Assembly (NCBI GenBank): GCA_021401465.1
Contig: JADDMT010000114.1
Coordinates: 1-64,000 of the forward strand
DNA: 64,000 nucleotides
Reading direction: 5' to 3'
From: Teratosphaeria epicoccoides
Taxonomy: Eukaryota > Ascomycota > Dothideomycetes > Mycosphaerellales > Teratosphaeriaceae
Shown: piece by piece, positions 1 to 10,057 of the stretch
Numbering within the stretch: the first letter of the stretch is position 1
How the letters are laid out: each line of letters opens with the position of its first letter
Notes under the pieces: model-generated
What the model saw: the letters and a program-made list of their open reading frames with translations, nothing else
Told to the model about the DNA's origin: nothing
The model's database searches: none
Program-made: the position numbers and the translations under genes

Positions 1-3000
1 AGGCGGACTTTCGCTAGTTCTGTGTCGACTAGGTCGAGGATCCGGGGAATCGCGCCCTTACCGTGTCTGTCGAGTACGAGAAGGCTAAGCAGGGGAAGGG
101 ACAAACAACCTCTAGCTTCGCAACCTACCTCGCCACGCTCGAGGGACAGATGCTACCCTATACCGAGACGTAACGCGTGCGGCACTTGCTCGTCAAACTC
201 GATGACAATCTTTAGAACATGATCATGACTTTTCATGAACTTCCGACAACTCGGCAAGACCTCGTGTCCCTTGCGACACGTATGGAAATCACCTTGAAGC
301 GAAATGGGAAATCGGGCGGTAAGGACAATAAGCGTCTAAGCCCTAAGGACCCCCCGAAGGGCCGCTATTACAAGCGCCCTAGGGGCCACGTCTAACGCGG
401 TAGTTCATTCTGGAGGAGCAAGCCCTCCGAGCCAAAAGACGGTAGCGAGAAGCCTCCGAGTAGCTGCCACATCTGTGGAGCGAGGGACTACTAGGCGGCT
501 CGCTGTCCCAAACGAAGTGATGGGAAGAAGGTAAGCAAGGTGTCCGAAACCTCCCTGGAGGGGAGGCGAAAGAAGGACAAGCCTGAGACAACCGAATGGC
601 TACTACGGGTATCCAAGCTGTCTGTCACCGATAGTGTAGACTCGTGGCCTGCGCGGCGCCTATCTGGCGCGGTCCGAGTTAATGGCTCGCTCGAGCTAGT
701 AGACTGTATGTTAGATGACCTTGCGGAGGTCAACGTGATACCCTAGAGGGTAATCGTACGGCTCGGTTTAAAGCCGATCCTAGGAGCCCTGCTGCCTACC
801 ATGAAGTCTTTTCGGGGCGAAGGCGTAGCGGCTCGAGGCGCGTACAACGTGCGCCTCTAACTCGCGGACTCCTCGGGAGAAGTACGCGAGACTAACGAAG
901 TCTTCTACGCCGAAGACGTTCCTGATGAGGAGCTCCTGCTCGGCCGCCCTTAGCGCCACAAGCAGGGAGTCGTTGTTAATGGAGCTACTAACAACTAGTT
1001 CTACGGCTCCATAGGCGAAGTTCCTGCGGTACGGATGCGTGACGCACACAGCTTCTACAAGGACATGAAGAAGGTCTAATGCGTGTATGCGGTCCGCATA
1101 CGGAACGTCAAGGAAGACGTTACCCTTCCGCCTGAGTTAGAGGAATACGCCGATATTTTCGACGCAGAGGCTGCGGCCTATGCCCGGGCCCTAGACGCGG
1201 AACATGCGATTAACCTTAAGGAGGGTTATAATCCTCCGCATCGACCTCTGTACCCCATGTCGGAATCGCAGCTCGAAACACTTCGAGACTACCTCTACAA
1301 GGCGCAAAGGAACGCGTGGATCCGACGAAGCGACAGCGAGGCTAGAGCGTTAGTTATGTTCGTCCCGAAGAAGGACAACACGCTCCGCCTATGCGTTAAC
1401 TATAGGGGCCTTAACGCGGTGACCTAGAAGAACCGCTGCCCCCTACTACTTATTAGCGAGACGCTTGACTGCCTTAGTCGCGCCGCCATCTTCTCGTCTA
1501 TCGACTTGAAGGACGCCTACTACCAGATACTGATCCGAAAGAGCGACGAGTAGAAGACTACATTCTGAATGCGGTACGGACACTTCGAGTATACAGTGAT
1601 GCCGTTCGGCTTGACTAACGCACTAGCGACGTTCCAAGCGTATATTAACCGGGCCCTAGCCGGCCTCGTTGACACCTGCTACGTAGTGTATTTAGACGAT
1701 ATACTAGTCTATTCCGACTCGAAGGAGGAGCATATGCGGCATCTGAGTATAGTGCTCGAACAGCTCCGCAAGTTCGCTCTCTACGCGAACCTAAAGAAGT
1801 GCTCATTCCTGACGGATAGGATTGAGTTTCTCGGATACATCGTCTCTACGGAAGGAGTTATCATAGATGACTAAAGGGTGTCCGCAATCGCAGAGTAGCC
1901 GCGGCCGACTACCCTCCGAGAAGTGCAGGTGTTCCTAGGATTCACTAACTTCTACTGCAGATTCATACGATCTTACTCGAAGATCGTGGCTCCCCTCACG
2001 GCCCTCGCAAAGGGCGCGGTTCGAGGAAAAAAGCCAGGGAAAGTGCCTTGGGAGGAGGCTTAGAGCAAGGCCTTCTCTGAACTCAAAGCAGCTTTTCAAA
2101 CTACGCCTATACTTCGGCACTTTGACCCCGCTGCGAAGATCCGGATAGAGACTAATGCTTCAAAATTCGCAATAGCCGCAATTATATCGCAGCTCTAGTC
2201 GCACGAAGGCAGTGCGCAATGGTACCTGATTGCCTTCTAGTCGCGGAAGATGCAGGGCGCTAAGCTTAACTACGAGACTCACGACTAAGAGCTTTTGGCT
2301 ATTGTTGACAGCTTCAAGGAGTACCGACACTACCTCGAAGGCGCAGCGCACCCTATTAAGGTGCTTACCGACTATAACAACCTTCGCGGCTTCATGGGCA
2401 TGAAGCAGCTAAGTAGTCGGCAAGCAAGGTAGGCGACTTTCCTCGCTAGCTTTGACTTCGTTATCTAGCATCGTTCCGGAAAGACGAATCTAGCTGACAG
2501 TCCTTCGCGACGACCGGACTACGACACTAGGGAAGAGGGTAACCGACAGCTTCTCCCTACGCTGCAAACGAAGCTTGCAGTTTAGGGCGGCGATCTGTCG
2601 TTAGCTCCTCTTGTAGGTCGACTGCGGGTCTAATAGGGCCTCACGGCCTCCGCTAGTGACGAACCCTCCTATCTGGCAGTTGTGGCGACCGTGTCTAGCT
2701 CGATCCGTGCGGTAGTTAACTAGCTTACATGCGGTGAGTATGCGATGTCTGAAGAACCCTTTAAAGAAGTCTCGAGACTTATTCAGCGGTTGCAAGAGCG
2801 AGAACCGGAGTTGATTAATAAGGGTGTAGCCCTCTAGGACACCGCAGGCGGTCCGAAGTACTAGACCAAGTCAGGCGACTTGTAGTACTTTGACAATAGG
2901 CTCTACGTACCCGCTAACTGCGCACTCTGTTCGCAGCTCCTCTGTATTCATCATGACAATAAACTCGCGGGCCATTTTGGCGTAGAGAAGACGAACGTAC

Positions 3001-4265
3001 TTCTCGGACGCAAATACTAGTAGCCTACGCTAGAACAGGATGTCTCTGACTATGTCAAATCCTGCTAGACGTGCCAGATTAGCAAATCTCGGCGCTATCG
3101 CCCCTACGGCGATGCTCAGGCGCTCCTACTACCAGGGAGACCATGGCAAGACTTGACCATGGATTTCATTACTGATTTGCTGCTAGCAAAGTGGAAAGGC
3201 GATGTGGTTAATGCTGTCCTTGTAGTAGTCGACCGATACTCGAAGATGAATATCTTCATCCTATGTACGAAAAAGTGCACAAGCAGCGAGCTTGCGCGGC
3301 TACTTCGCGACGAAGTCATATAGCGCTTTAGTGTCCCCCGAAGTATCCTATCGGATCGAGGTTCTGTCTTTACTAGTGAATACTAGCAAGAATTTGTGTT
3401 TAAGGCGCGTGTTAAGCACCGCCTAAGTACAGCATTCCATCTATAGACTAATAGTCAGACTAAACGTATGAACTAGACTCTTAAGCAGTACCTTCGGTGC
3501 TACTACGCTAAGAACCAGGATGCCTAGGCTGACGTAATTCCTATGGCGGAATTTGCAGTTAATAACAGCGTGCATGCTGCTATGCGCATGTCGCCATTTC
3601 AGATTCTTTATGGCTTTGATCCGGAAATACACCCAGAACCGCCTTAGGACGAGTCTTCTGAGGAGAGGGTGCTAGCCGCCGCGGAATCAGCGCGGCGTAT
3701 GCGCGAGGTACATTCGGTGCTAATAGAACACTAGAAAAAGGCCTCAGAATCCTAGATTAAACATAATAACGCCCGTGCTAAACCGATGTAGTACGCAGTT
3801 AGTACGAAGGTGTTACTGTCGACGAAGAATCTCAAGCTAAAACTTCCGAGCAAGAAGATGACGCCAAGGTTCGTCGGACCCTTCCGGATATGCGACGCGA
3901 TAGGCTCGCAGGCGTACTGGCTATCGTTGCCATCGTCGTATCGTGTGCACGACGTCTTCCACGTATCTCTACTTAAACCATGGGTACAGCGCGAGGGCGA
4001 AAAGCCCGCGGACCCGATGCTAGTAGCAGAAGAGAACGAAGAGTAGGAAGTCGAGGGTATTAAGGACAGTATGCGGCGCAAGGGCGCAACGCACTATCTA
4101 GTAAAGTAGAAAGGATACCTACCTGAGTACACATAATAGGTTCTAGCCGAAGACTACAAGAACGCTCTAGAAGCTATTCGTGAATTCGAAGAGCGGAGGA
4201 GGCGTGAGCAGGGCTTGAGAAGGTCGATTCGTAGGAAGATAAGGGTTCCGGAGCAGAATTCTTGA
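1..4265 (+). pseudogene. Gag-Pol polyprotein of element A1, RIP-inactivated
   Basis: One frame (codons starting at multiples of 3) runs from the window edge to a TGA at 4263-4265. Visible in order: zinc knuckle at 465-506 (CHIC-GARD, with the expected His read as Tyr and a TAG inside), protease region at about 676-800, reverse transcriptase with YLDD at 1689-1700, RNase H, integrase with HH and CC zinc residues, and a C-terminal chromodomain at about 4050-4200. Stops are mostly TAG/TAA at Gln or Trp positions, plus a TGA at an Arg position near 1567. RNase H reads ETNAS where ETDAS is usual and the integrase Glu motif reads QTKR where QTER is usual; both fit G-to-A change. The product could not work without readthrough and repair. 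Frame continuity shows a single fused gag-pol ORF in the ancestor. Confidence 0.9.
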
Positions 4266-4405
4266 CACGTGTATGTAGCGCATAACGCGCGAAGCGACAA
4301 CGAGAAGCAAACGCCCTACTCATACATCATTGATGCCTAAAGGCATACCTAGAATAAACCTAAGAAGAACAAGAGACATGCTCGGATTAGCTTCGTAGCT
4401 AATGC
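4266..4405. other. Spacer between pol and the antisense gene (A1)
   Basis: About 140 bases between the TGA of pol and the end of the antisense gene, so the two genes converge. A short inverted repeat TGCCTAAAGGCA lies near 4335. No ORF is supported. Confidence 0.5.
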
Positions 4406-5902
4406 TTAGCGACTACTAGTCGGGGGCTTCCTGACTAAACCCGAAGCAGGAGAGTCTTTCTTGTTGCGGTCCGCTAGGGACTGCCTACCCGCACGGGGTC
4501 TACTAAACACCCCGAAGCGACCATGAGTAACGGGGGTAGTAACGCCACGAAGAGAGGCTGGCATCTTCTTCTTTAGTAGGTTGCGAGGGAGCTCGTCTTC
4601 GGAGCCTATAGTAGCCAGAGAACTAGCGACACCCTCACCGCGCCTAGTCGCGACGACTACCTCATCCTTAGCATCAGAAGGCGAAGAGACTCAAGCGCGC
4701 TTGCGGCTGTCGCGCTCGGCCCTCGAGATCATCTTGCGCTTCTTGACACGAGTGTCGACCACATCATCAGACTCGGTGTCTCCCTTAGGCGCAACTAGTG
4801 CGGTGACACTACGGCGCGAAGGGATCACGTTAGGACCGAAGGTATCCTGAACGTCGTCATCCTCCTTATCCTCAAAGATCTGGCCTAGAGGCTTGTGCCT
4901 TAGCGTCTTGACGGACGCAGTGCGGGTTACAAGCGGGGAAGGCTCGGCTTCCTCGTCGCTGACCTCAATTTCGGCCCTGGCCCTCTTCTTCTTCTTAGAC
5001 AGTAGCGTCGAGGCGGCGTAGGCGGCGGCGCTACAATGTGTTAGCTGTACGCACGCGACAGGATTCGAGTGAGTAACTTACGGCTTAGTCCTTAGGACCA
5101 GCTCAGAGGTAGGCTGCCTCTCGGTACGGCGCTAGGGCGTGGCCTTAGCGGCGGGAGCAGTGAATTGCTTGATGACCTTCTTACGGATTATCCGCGTCTT
5201 AAAGTCATCGTCAATAGAGGCAAGGGCCCCGAGTTGCTGACGCTGACGGCTAGTCGGATACTTCTCGACGCTAACGTTAGCCTAGCGGAAAAGTCAGCAT
5301 TTCATACTTGGAGGGTACCCGCACCGTATGCGTACTATGGCGAAGGTCTCGACCCTAACGGTTAGCACCTTCAAGATCTTCTAGACTAAGTCTGCGATTA
5401 GACCTAGACAAACGTTTTCGCCTGTTAGCAGAGAGTCGAAGCGAACGCTGCTATAAGAACAGTTAGTAGTCGCGGTAAAGCACGAGAGGGCGCCGAGCAG
5501 GTAGGCGAGTGCCTCGCGGTACTTAGCCTGTAGCCTGTTCATAGTCAGAGTGCCTTCGGCAATCCCCTTGTCGCGCGCACTCTAGAAGTCATCGATGTTA
5601 CGGCAGAGCTAGTTGTACTCGCCGTACACCTCTTCAGGGAGGTCTTGGCATTTTTGATGCTTGCTATTACAGTTGACACAATTACAGTAGACACCGCCCT
5701 CATTAAACCCGCTGACGCAGATCTCGGCTACGCTTCGGTCAGTACAAGTCACGCATACCTCGCGGGTAGGGGACGCCTTACTAACACGCGGAGGAGAGAT
5801 GTGTGCAGCTTGGCTACTAAGGTTGTTAAGGCATCGTTAACACGAGCGACGATCGCGGGCAGAGCGAGTAGCGTCGAACTTAGTCTGCAGCACATAAGCC
5901 AT
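4406..5902 (-). pseudogene. Antisense accessory gene of family A, spliced, Cys-rich and Lys-rich (A1 copy)
   Basis: Read on the minus strand from ATG at 5902 to TAA at 4406-4408. The N-terminal third has many Cys/His residues (RRSC-x2-C, VCVTC, CNCVNC, KHQKC), which suggests zinc binding. The middle is helical. The C-terminal part after the intron is basic, with KKKKRARAE and VKKRK stretches that look like nuclear localisation signals. A 51-nt intron at 5031-5081 (GTAAGT donor, GCTAAC branch, TAG acceptor) carries an in-frame TAA; removing it joins two open stretches in frame. A few TAG/TAA/TGA stops and a compensated indel near 5290 break this copy. It sits between pol and the polypurine tract, transcribed against the element. 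Function unknown; a DNA-binding or regulatory role is only inferred. Confidence 0.75.
5031..5081 (-). other. Spliceosomal intron of antisense gene (A1)
   Basis: On the minus strand the 51 bases begin GTAAGTTACTC, contain GCTAACAC 12 bases before the end, and end in GTAG. They are identical in A2 (15788-15838). The unspliced frame meets TAA at the donor; splicing restores an open frame into the lysine-rich second exon. Confidence 0.8.
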
Positions 5903-6686
5903 TATAGCTAAGACGGGTTAATTGATCTTGATTGATTGATTGAAGAAGAAGGAGCTCTAGTACAGACCCGCAGACATAGCGAGGCGCAAGCTAAGCGAAG
6001 TAGGAGCAGAGGTCGATGTTAGTATCTTGGAACAGGAAAGTTTGGGAAGCGACGAGGTTTTTATACCCTCTGACAGCCCCCCTGTTACCTACCGCAACCG
6101 TTGAGCTAGTAACTCGAACTACATGCGCAGAGCACCTGCCTCTAGTTAACTTACAAGGGGACCGAATGATGCAATAACGGATAACGCGGCCGTCACGCAT
6201 GTGCGCCGACTATACTCGTGCTAGCCTACTAGCATGGAAATGTGACGAGGCCCGCGCTAGGAGCGCGCTCCTGCCGTTTCGAGCGGCGCGCGCAGAGCGT
6301 CCGCGTACTTTCCTACTACCCCGAGGTTCTGTAACACGTTCTTCACGGTCACGACTAAATAGGGACGGCCAAGCTACTTGGCGAGGCCGGCGCGTATGCT
6401 CGCCCTATAATTTCAAGGATTAACCGAAGTACGTACTCGTGGTTTCCTGATATCTCGATCCGCATGTGAAGCGAAGGTGTTACGAAGCCGCCTAATATGT
6501 GACGGATTAAAACCCGCCCGAGTTAGCAGCCTCCGCCCCGCACTCGCTACGAAGGTGTTAAGGTGTGCGCATGACACATGTTACGCAGGCTATCTACCTA
6601 TTTACCCTTGCGCGGTGTAAGCGTGCTACATCCCGTACCCTATATGTTCTGCGTGCGTCACTTAGTAAGGCTAGGGACATCCTCAT
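5903..6686. other. Non-coding stretch between antisense gene and polypurine tract (A1)
   Basis: No coding frame is supported on either strand. It should contain the 5' leader and promoter of the antisense gene (minus strand) and the 3' untranslated part of the element transcript. It is conserved in A2 at 16660-17443 at equal length. Confidence 0.6.
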
Positions 6687-6700
6687 AGGAGGAGGGGCAG
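6687..6700 (+). other. Polypurine tract, element A1
   Basis: AGGAGGAGGGGCAG directly abuts the first base of the 3' LTR. This is the usual plus-strand primer position for reverse transcription. The same sequence is found in A2 at 17444-17457. Confidence 0.85.
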
Positions 6701-7060
6701 TGATACGGTTAATACTAGGGGACCATTTGAACCGCATGGGTTCTAATGGCCGCCCTTAGCATGCAGTGACCCTGCCACATATAGCAAGGGGGTCCTTCGT
6801 ACATACGTTAGCTCGTATGTCGTCTGAGTAGGATCAGTTGTCGACGTAGGACGCCCCCACGTCGCTGACCCTACGGTACCCCTACGGGGTTAGGCTCGGA
6901 CATGCTTTCCCTAATTGAGGAGCGTCGGGGGTTATAAGCACCCTTAGCGCTACCTCTGCGATAAGCAGAAAGCAGCGCTGTCTTGTACCTACTAAAAGGT
7001 CGGATTACTCTGTCACACTGCGAGATATTTTCATATCATATAGCACATACATCTATATTA
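6701..7060 (+). repeat. 3' LTR of element A1
   Basis: A 360-bp LTR beginning TGATACGG and ending ATATTA (TA where the intact A2 5' LTR ends CA, one C-to-T change). It aligns without gaps to both A2 LTRs and contains the same TATAAG box and CAGAAAGCAG stretch. Confidence 0.93.
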
Positions 7061-7920
7061 ACCTTTAAGCTTAAAGTTTGTAGCATGTATGCCCTCTAGG
7101 ACTACCGCCTAGTCCTATCGCACCTGCGCAAGAATCTCAAGCTCTATAGAGTTAAGTAGGCCTCATGTCTCGATAATTCAGGAGAATAAGCTAGACATCT
7201 TTTGTTTAAACGTTTACTATAGTACGGGTTATTAATAGTTCTTGCGTAAATCAAGTCATTTCTTGTCATTTAGCTGCTAGCGAACGTGTAGATCTACCTG
7301 CAATTATATTCATAGCCAGAACTCTAATCGAAATTAACAAGATCAAAAGACCGACAAGTTTAAAGAACTAACAGGATTAGACAAAACGTATTAGTACAGA
7401 TCCTAGTCCTCCTTTAAGATGTTTCCCTCTATTAATTAGAAATTCATCTATTCCTTACTAATACTGTCGCTGCCCTACCTGCAAGTTCGATATTTACGAT
7501 TCATCTGAGAGACGTTAGTACTAGTCTATTCTGCCTTAATAGGCTAGCATACCATGTCCGCTACCTTCTTAAATCTACTATGTTAATACTCTTTTATATA
7601 ATGCATTATCGTAAGCAAATCGTACTTGTGCTATTTGCTAATTAATCTGCACATCTCGCGGTGCTCTAAGATTACGACATCAGACGAAATGCCGTTAGCC
7701 TTAAGGTGATTTAGGGACTACCTCTTGCCATGTATGTGAATAAGAAGGAAGCAGTTTCGTCTTAGCTCTATTACGTTGTAAATCGCACAAAGCTCGGTAG
7801 CAGAATAGGTGTCGTCTACACTACTAAAGTATGTTAGTAAGACTTCACCATAGATCTGCGAGGAAACAGTCCTACTAGATAGGATAGCTATAGACATATA
7901 TAGGCTCGTCCTGTAGTCGA
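7061..7920. other. AT-richer spacer, no gene seen
   Basis: Short stop-rich frames on both strands and many TAG/CTAG words. I recognise nothing; probably old RIP-degraded sequence. Confidence 0.4.
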
Positions 7921-8904
7921 ACGACTAGAAGACTAGATGTAGTAGTAGTAGCAGCTGTAGTGTTAATTCTCTTAAGAGCTAAGGGAGGTACTATTCTGCC
8001 TAGCGGAAGACTATTCATTAAAGGCAAGTATGGAATCGGGGCGTTACGCACATGTGTCGGAGTTTCGGACGTAGTCTCGATGCTAGAAGAAACACTAGGT
8101 AAAGTAGGCGCGATGGCATCCATTTCTGTGTCAGTAATAGAATGCATGTCTATTTCGACCTTAGAGGTTCTTAGGGACGAGTTAAATTAGGAGCTATGCG
8201 AGGCCATAGTAGAGGATGATTTTTCGTTATCTTTAGGGTTAATGAGTACGAATGGCTCTTCTTTGCTGCAGTAGATAAGCGAGGGTAGAGACGACATAAG
8301 TGCCGCGAAAGAAGCCGCTACAGATAGTACGTTAAGTCCTTGCCTCTCGGGCCTTAGCAGCAAGGAGGGGGTCCTAGTTTCCGAATATATCGCATTACTA
8401 ACGGCAGCTTACGCAGAGCAGAGAGTAGCGTTAATAGGCGGCGTCTAGCTAGTCCTCGCCGCATGTATACTTAACAAGTTCCTCTGTAATCTCTGCTATG
8501 CCGCAATCATAGCTAGTAGACCTTAATCGAGCATCAGGAAGGACAGCTTCTAAAAGCGTAATCGCACCCTAAAGAAGAAGGCACACGAGGTTACTATCTA
8601 TTATAAGGCGCAGGTCTACGTTGCCGTATTGTTTGATAGAAGGTTCTACATCTACAGCTCTTACGAGTATTGTAGCTAGCTACTGTCGCAAGAACAGATT
8701 ATAAGTAGCGGGCTAAGTTCTGCTAGAGACGTCGCTAACGAAGCCTAGGAGCAGAGCTATCCCCTGCCGCAAATGTTAACTGCCGCTAATTTTAGGATCG
8801 TGCAAGGTAGCTAGAAGAAGGATAGCGACATGTGCGAAGGTTAAGGACTATCTGCACAGGATGAAGTGCTATTACTAACTGAGCAGCACGTGCCGAAGAA
8901 ATGA
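7921..8904 (+). pseudogene. RIP-degraded ORF with a MADS/SRF-like segment
   Basis: A single plus frame is readable from about 7921 to a TGA at 8902-8904 with scattered TAG/TAA stops. The last third resembles the short MADS-box-like proteins common in ascomycetes: a KRNRTLKKKAHEV stretch at 8554-8592, followed by a strand-rich stretch (VYVAVLFDRRFYIY) and then S-stop-LLSQEQI, where SWPPSQEQI would be typical. The upstream part is unrecognised. I place no weight on a start codon. Possibly an ancestral DNA-binding protein; it may instead be a host gene fragment or cargo of an unseen element. Confidence 0.4.
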
Positions 8905-9643
8905 TGCAGGGAGGTCTGTTGTTAGATAGCAAGCGTGCTTTAAAGTTTGCGCGTAGTAGTACTTAACTATGTACTATACCTAAAGTAGCAGTTATTAGCT
9001 AGTTAATTCTCCGATCTCTCCCTATTTATACGACTATGCCCTAGATGCGCATACTTATCATTCGATTAAGTGACGTGACGAGTTACTACGTCTATTATGC
9101 ATCGTCTTAGGGACCCCTCTATAATTAGCAAGGCGTAGACGTTAGGCGACTCGCTCGTGTGTCCTCGAGAGCGCGAGCGCCTAGCTTAGCGTAAAGGATT
9201 ATGCATTAAGCCTATATCTGTTCTTAGAAGCTAGCGCCTATCTCGAGCTTACACTATTCTCGCCTTGAACTATAATGTTAGGTCCTGTAGAGCAAGGTCG
9301 AGAGCCTAAGACGTCTTCTTAGCACGCTACGACTCCGGAGCCGGCTCTAGAGCCAGATTTAGAAGATTCAGGTCTGCGTAGTAGTATAGCTATCATACCC
9401 GTAGCGTACAGAGACTCTGCTAGACTACGCTCTAGCTTAGCGAGTGCTTTCAAAAGGCCTGCTACTACTAAATCTTCCCTGCTCTTAAAAAGTAAGTTCG
9501 GTAGCTAATCGAGTAGTCCTTAACACTAAATCACTATCAGGACGCATTACATTAGCTTCTTTGCTAGACGTTTAGAAGAGACCTAAGCTCTAAGTTAATC
9601 TAAGTTGCAGACCTCTAACGCCCTTTCTACCTCTACAGGGTAA
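8905..9643. other. Spacer upstream of element A2
   Basis: No frame I can support. Stop-rich, many CTAG words, as in other RIP-damaged spacers here. Confidence 0.4.
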
Positions 9644-9648
9644 GCCTT
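9644..9648. repeat. Target-site duplication GCCTT (left), element A2
   Basis: GCCTT lies directly before the 5' LTR and is repeated directly after the 3' LTR at 17818-17822. Five bases is the usual duplication for Ty3/gypsy integrases. Confidence 0.9.
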
Positions 9649-10008
9649 TGATACGGTTGATACTAGGGGACCATTTAAACCGCATGGGTTCTAATGGCCG
9701 CCCTTGGCATGTAGTGACCCTGCTACATATGGCAAGGGGGTCCTTCGTACATACGTTGGCTCGTATGTCGTCCGAGTAGGATTAGTTGTCGACGTAGGAC
9801 GCCCCTACGTCGCTGACCCTACGGTACCCCTACGGGGTTAGGCTCAGACATGCTTTCCCTAATTAAGGAGCGTCAGGGGTTATAAGCACCCTTAGCGCCA
9901 CCTCTGCGATAAGCAGAAAGCAGCGCTGTCTTGTACCTACTAAAAGGTCGGATTACTCTGTCACACTGCGAGATATTTTCATATCATATAGCATATACAT
10001 CTATATCA
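9649..10008 (+). repeat. 5' LTR of element A2
   Basis: Begins TGATACGG, ends ATATCA, so it keeps the canonical TG...CA ends. It contains a TATA box at 9881-9886. The inferred R region begins around 9911-9915. Confidence 0.95.
9881..9886 (+). promoter_or_regulatory. Likely TATA box of the A-family LTR
   Basis: TATAAG inside the LTR, about 30-34 bases upstream of AAGCAGAAAGCAG at 9911-9923. This is conserved in all three A-family LTRs. The distance fits a transcription start at the beginning of that stretch. Confidence 0.6.
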
Positions 10009-10009
10009 G

Positions 10010-10020
10010 TTCTGCTTTCT
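10010..10020 (+). other. Candidate primer-binding site, possible self-primer
   Basis: The internal region opens with TTCTGCTTTCT. No TGG start typical of a tRNA-matching site is present. CTGCTTTCT at 10012-10020 is the exact reverse complement of AGAAAGCAG at 9915-9923, which lies where the transcript should begin. That is the arrangement used by Tf1-type self-primed retrotransposons. Nine matching bases can occur by chance, so this is a hypothesis. Confidence 0.4.
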
Positions 10021-10057
10021 CCCCCCTGCTTTGCAGTCTAGCAGAGAATACTACGAT

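Larger units (their letters stand above)
1..7060 (+). mobile_element. Ty3/gypsy chromovirus element A1, 5' end outside window
   Basis: LTR retrotransposon lacking its 5' LTR and the first part of gag only because the window starts inside it. It matches element A2 with a constant offset of 10757 bases from position 1 to 7060, so there is no net length change between copies. Order seen: gag C-terminus with zinc knuckle, protease, reverse transcriptase, RNase H, integrase, chromodomain, antisense gene, polypurine tract, 3' LTR. The differences from A2 that I checked are mostly transitions, as expected from RIP. The five bases after the LTR are ACCTT; the matching target duplication would lie upstream of the window. 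Confidence 0.93.

Noticed and set aside
379..1049. Short open frames on the minus strand opposite gag-pol of element A
   Set aside because: They mirror the coding strand and have no family features; they are shadows of the pol frame. Only the spliced gene at 4406-5902 is a real antisense gene candidate.
1083..3320. TAG read as a sense codon (stop-codon reassignment)
   Set aside because: TAG replaces both Gln (CAG) and Trp (TGG) at conserved sites, TAA and TGA also appear at Gln and Arg sites, and copies differ by transitions in both directions. RIP explains all of this; a code change would not.
3752..4081. 109-codon minus-strand ORF opposite the integrase C-terminus
   Set aside because: Its translation is low-complexity shadow sequence, it is not open in A2 at the same place, and the plus frame has clear integrase and chromodomain features.
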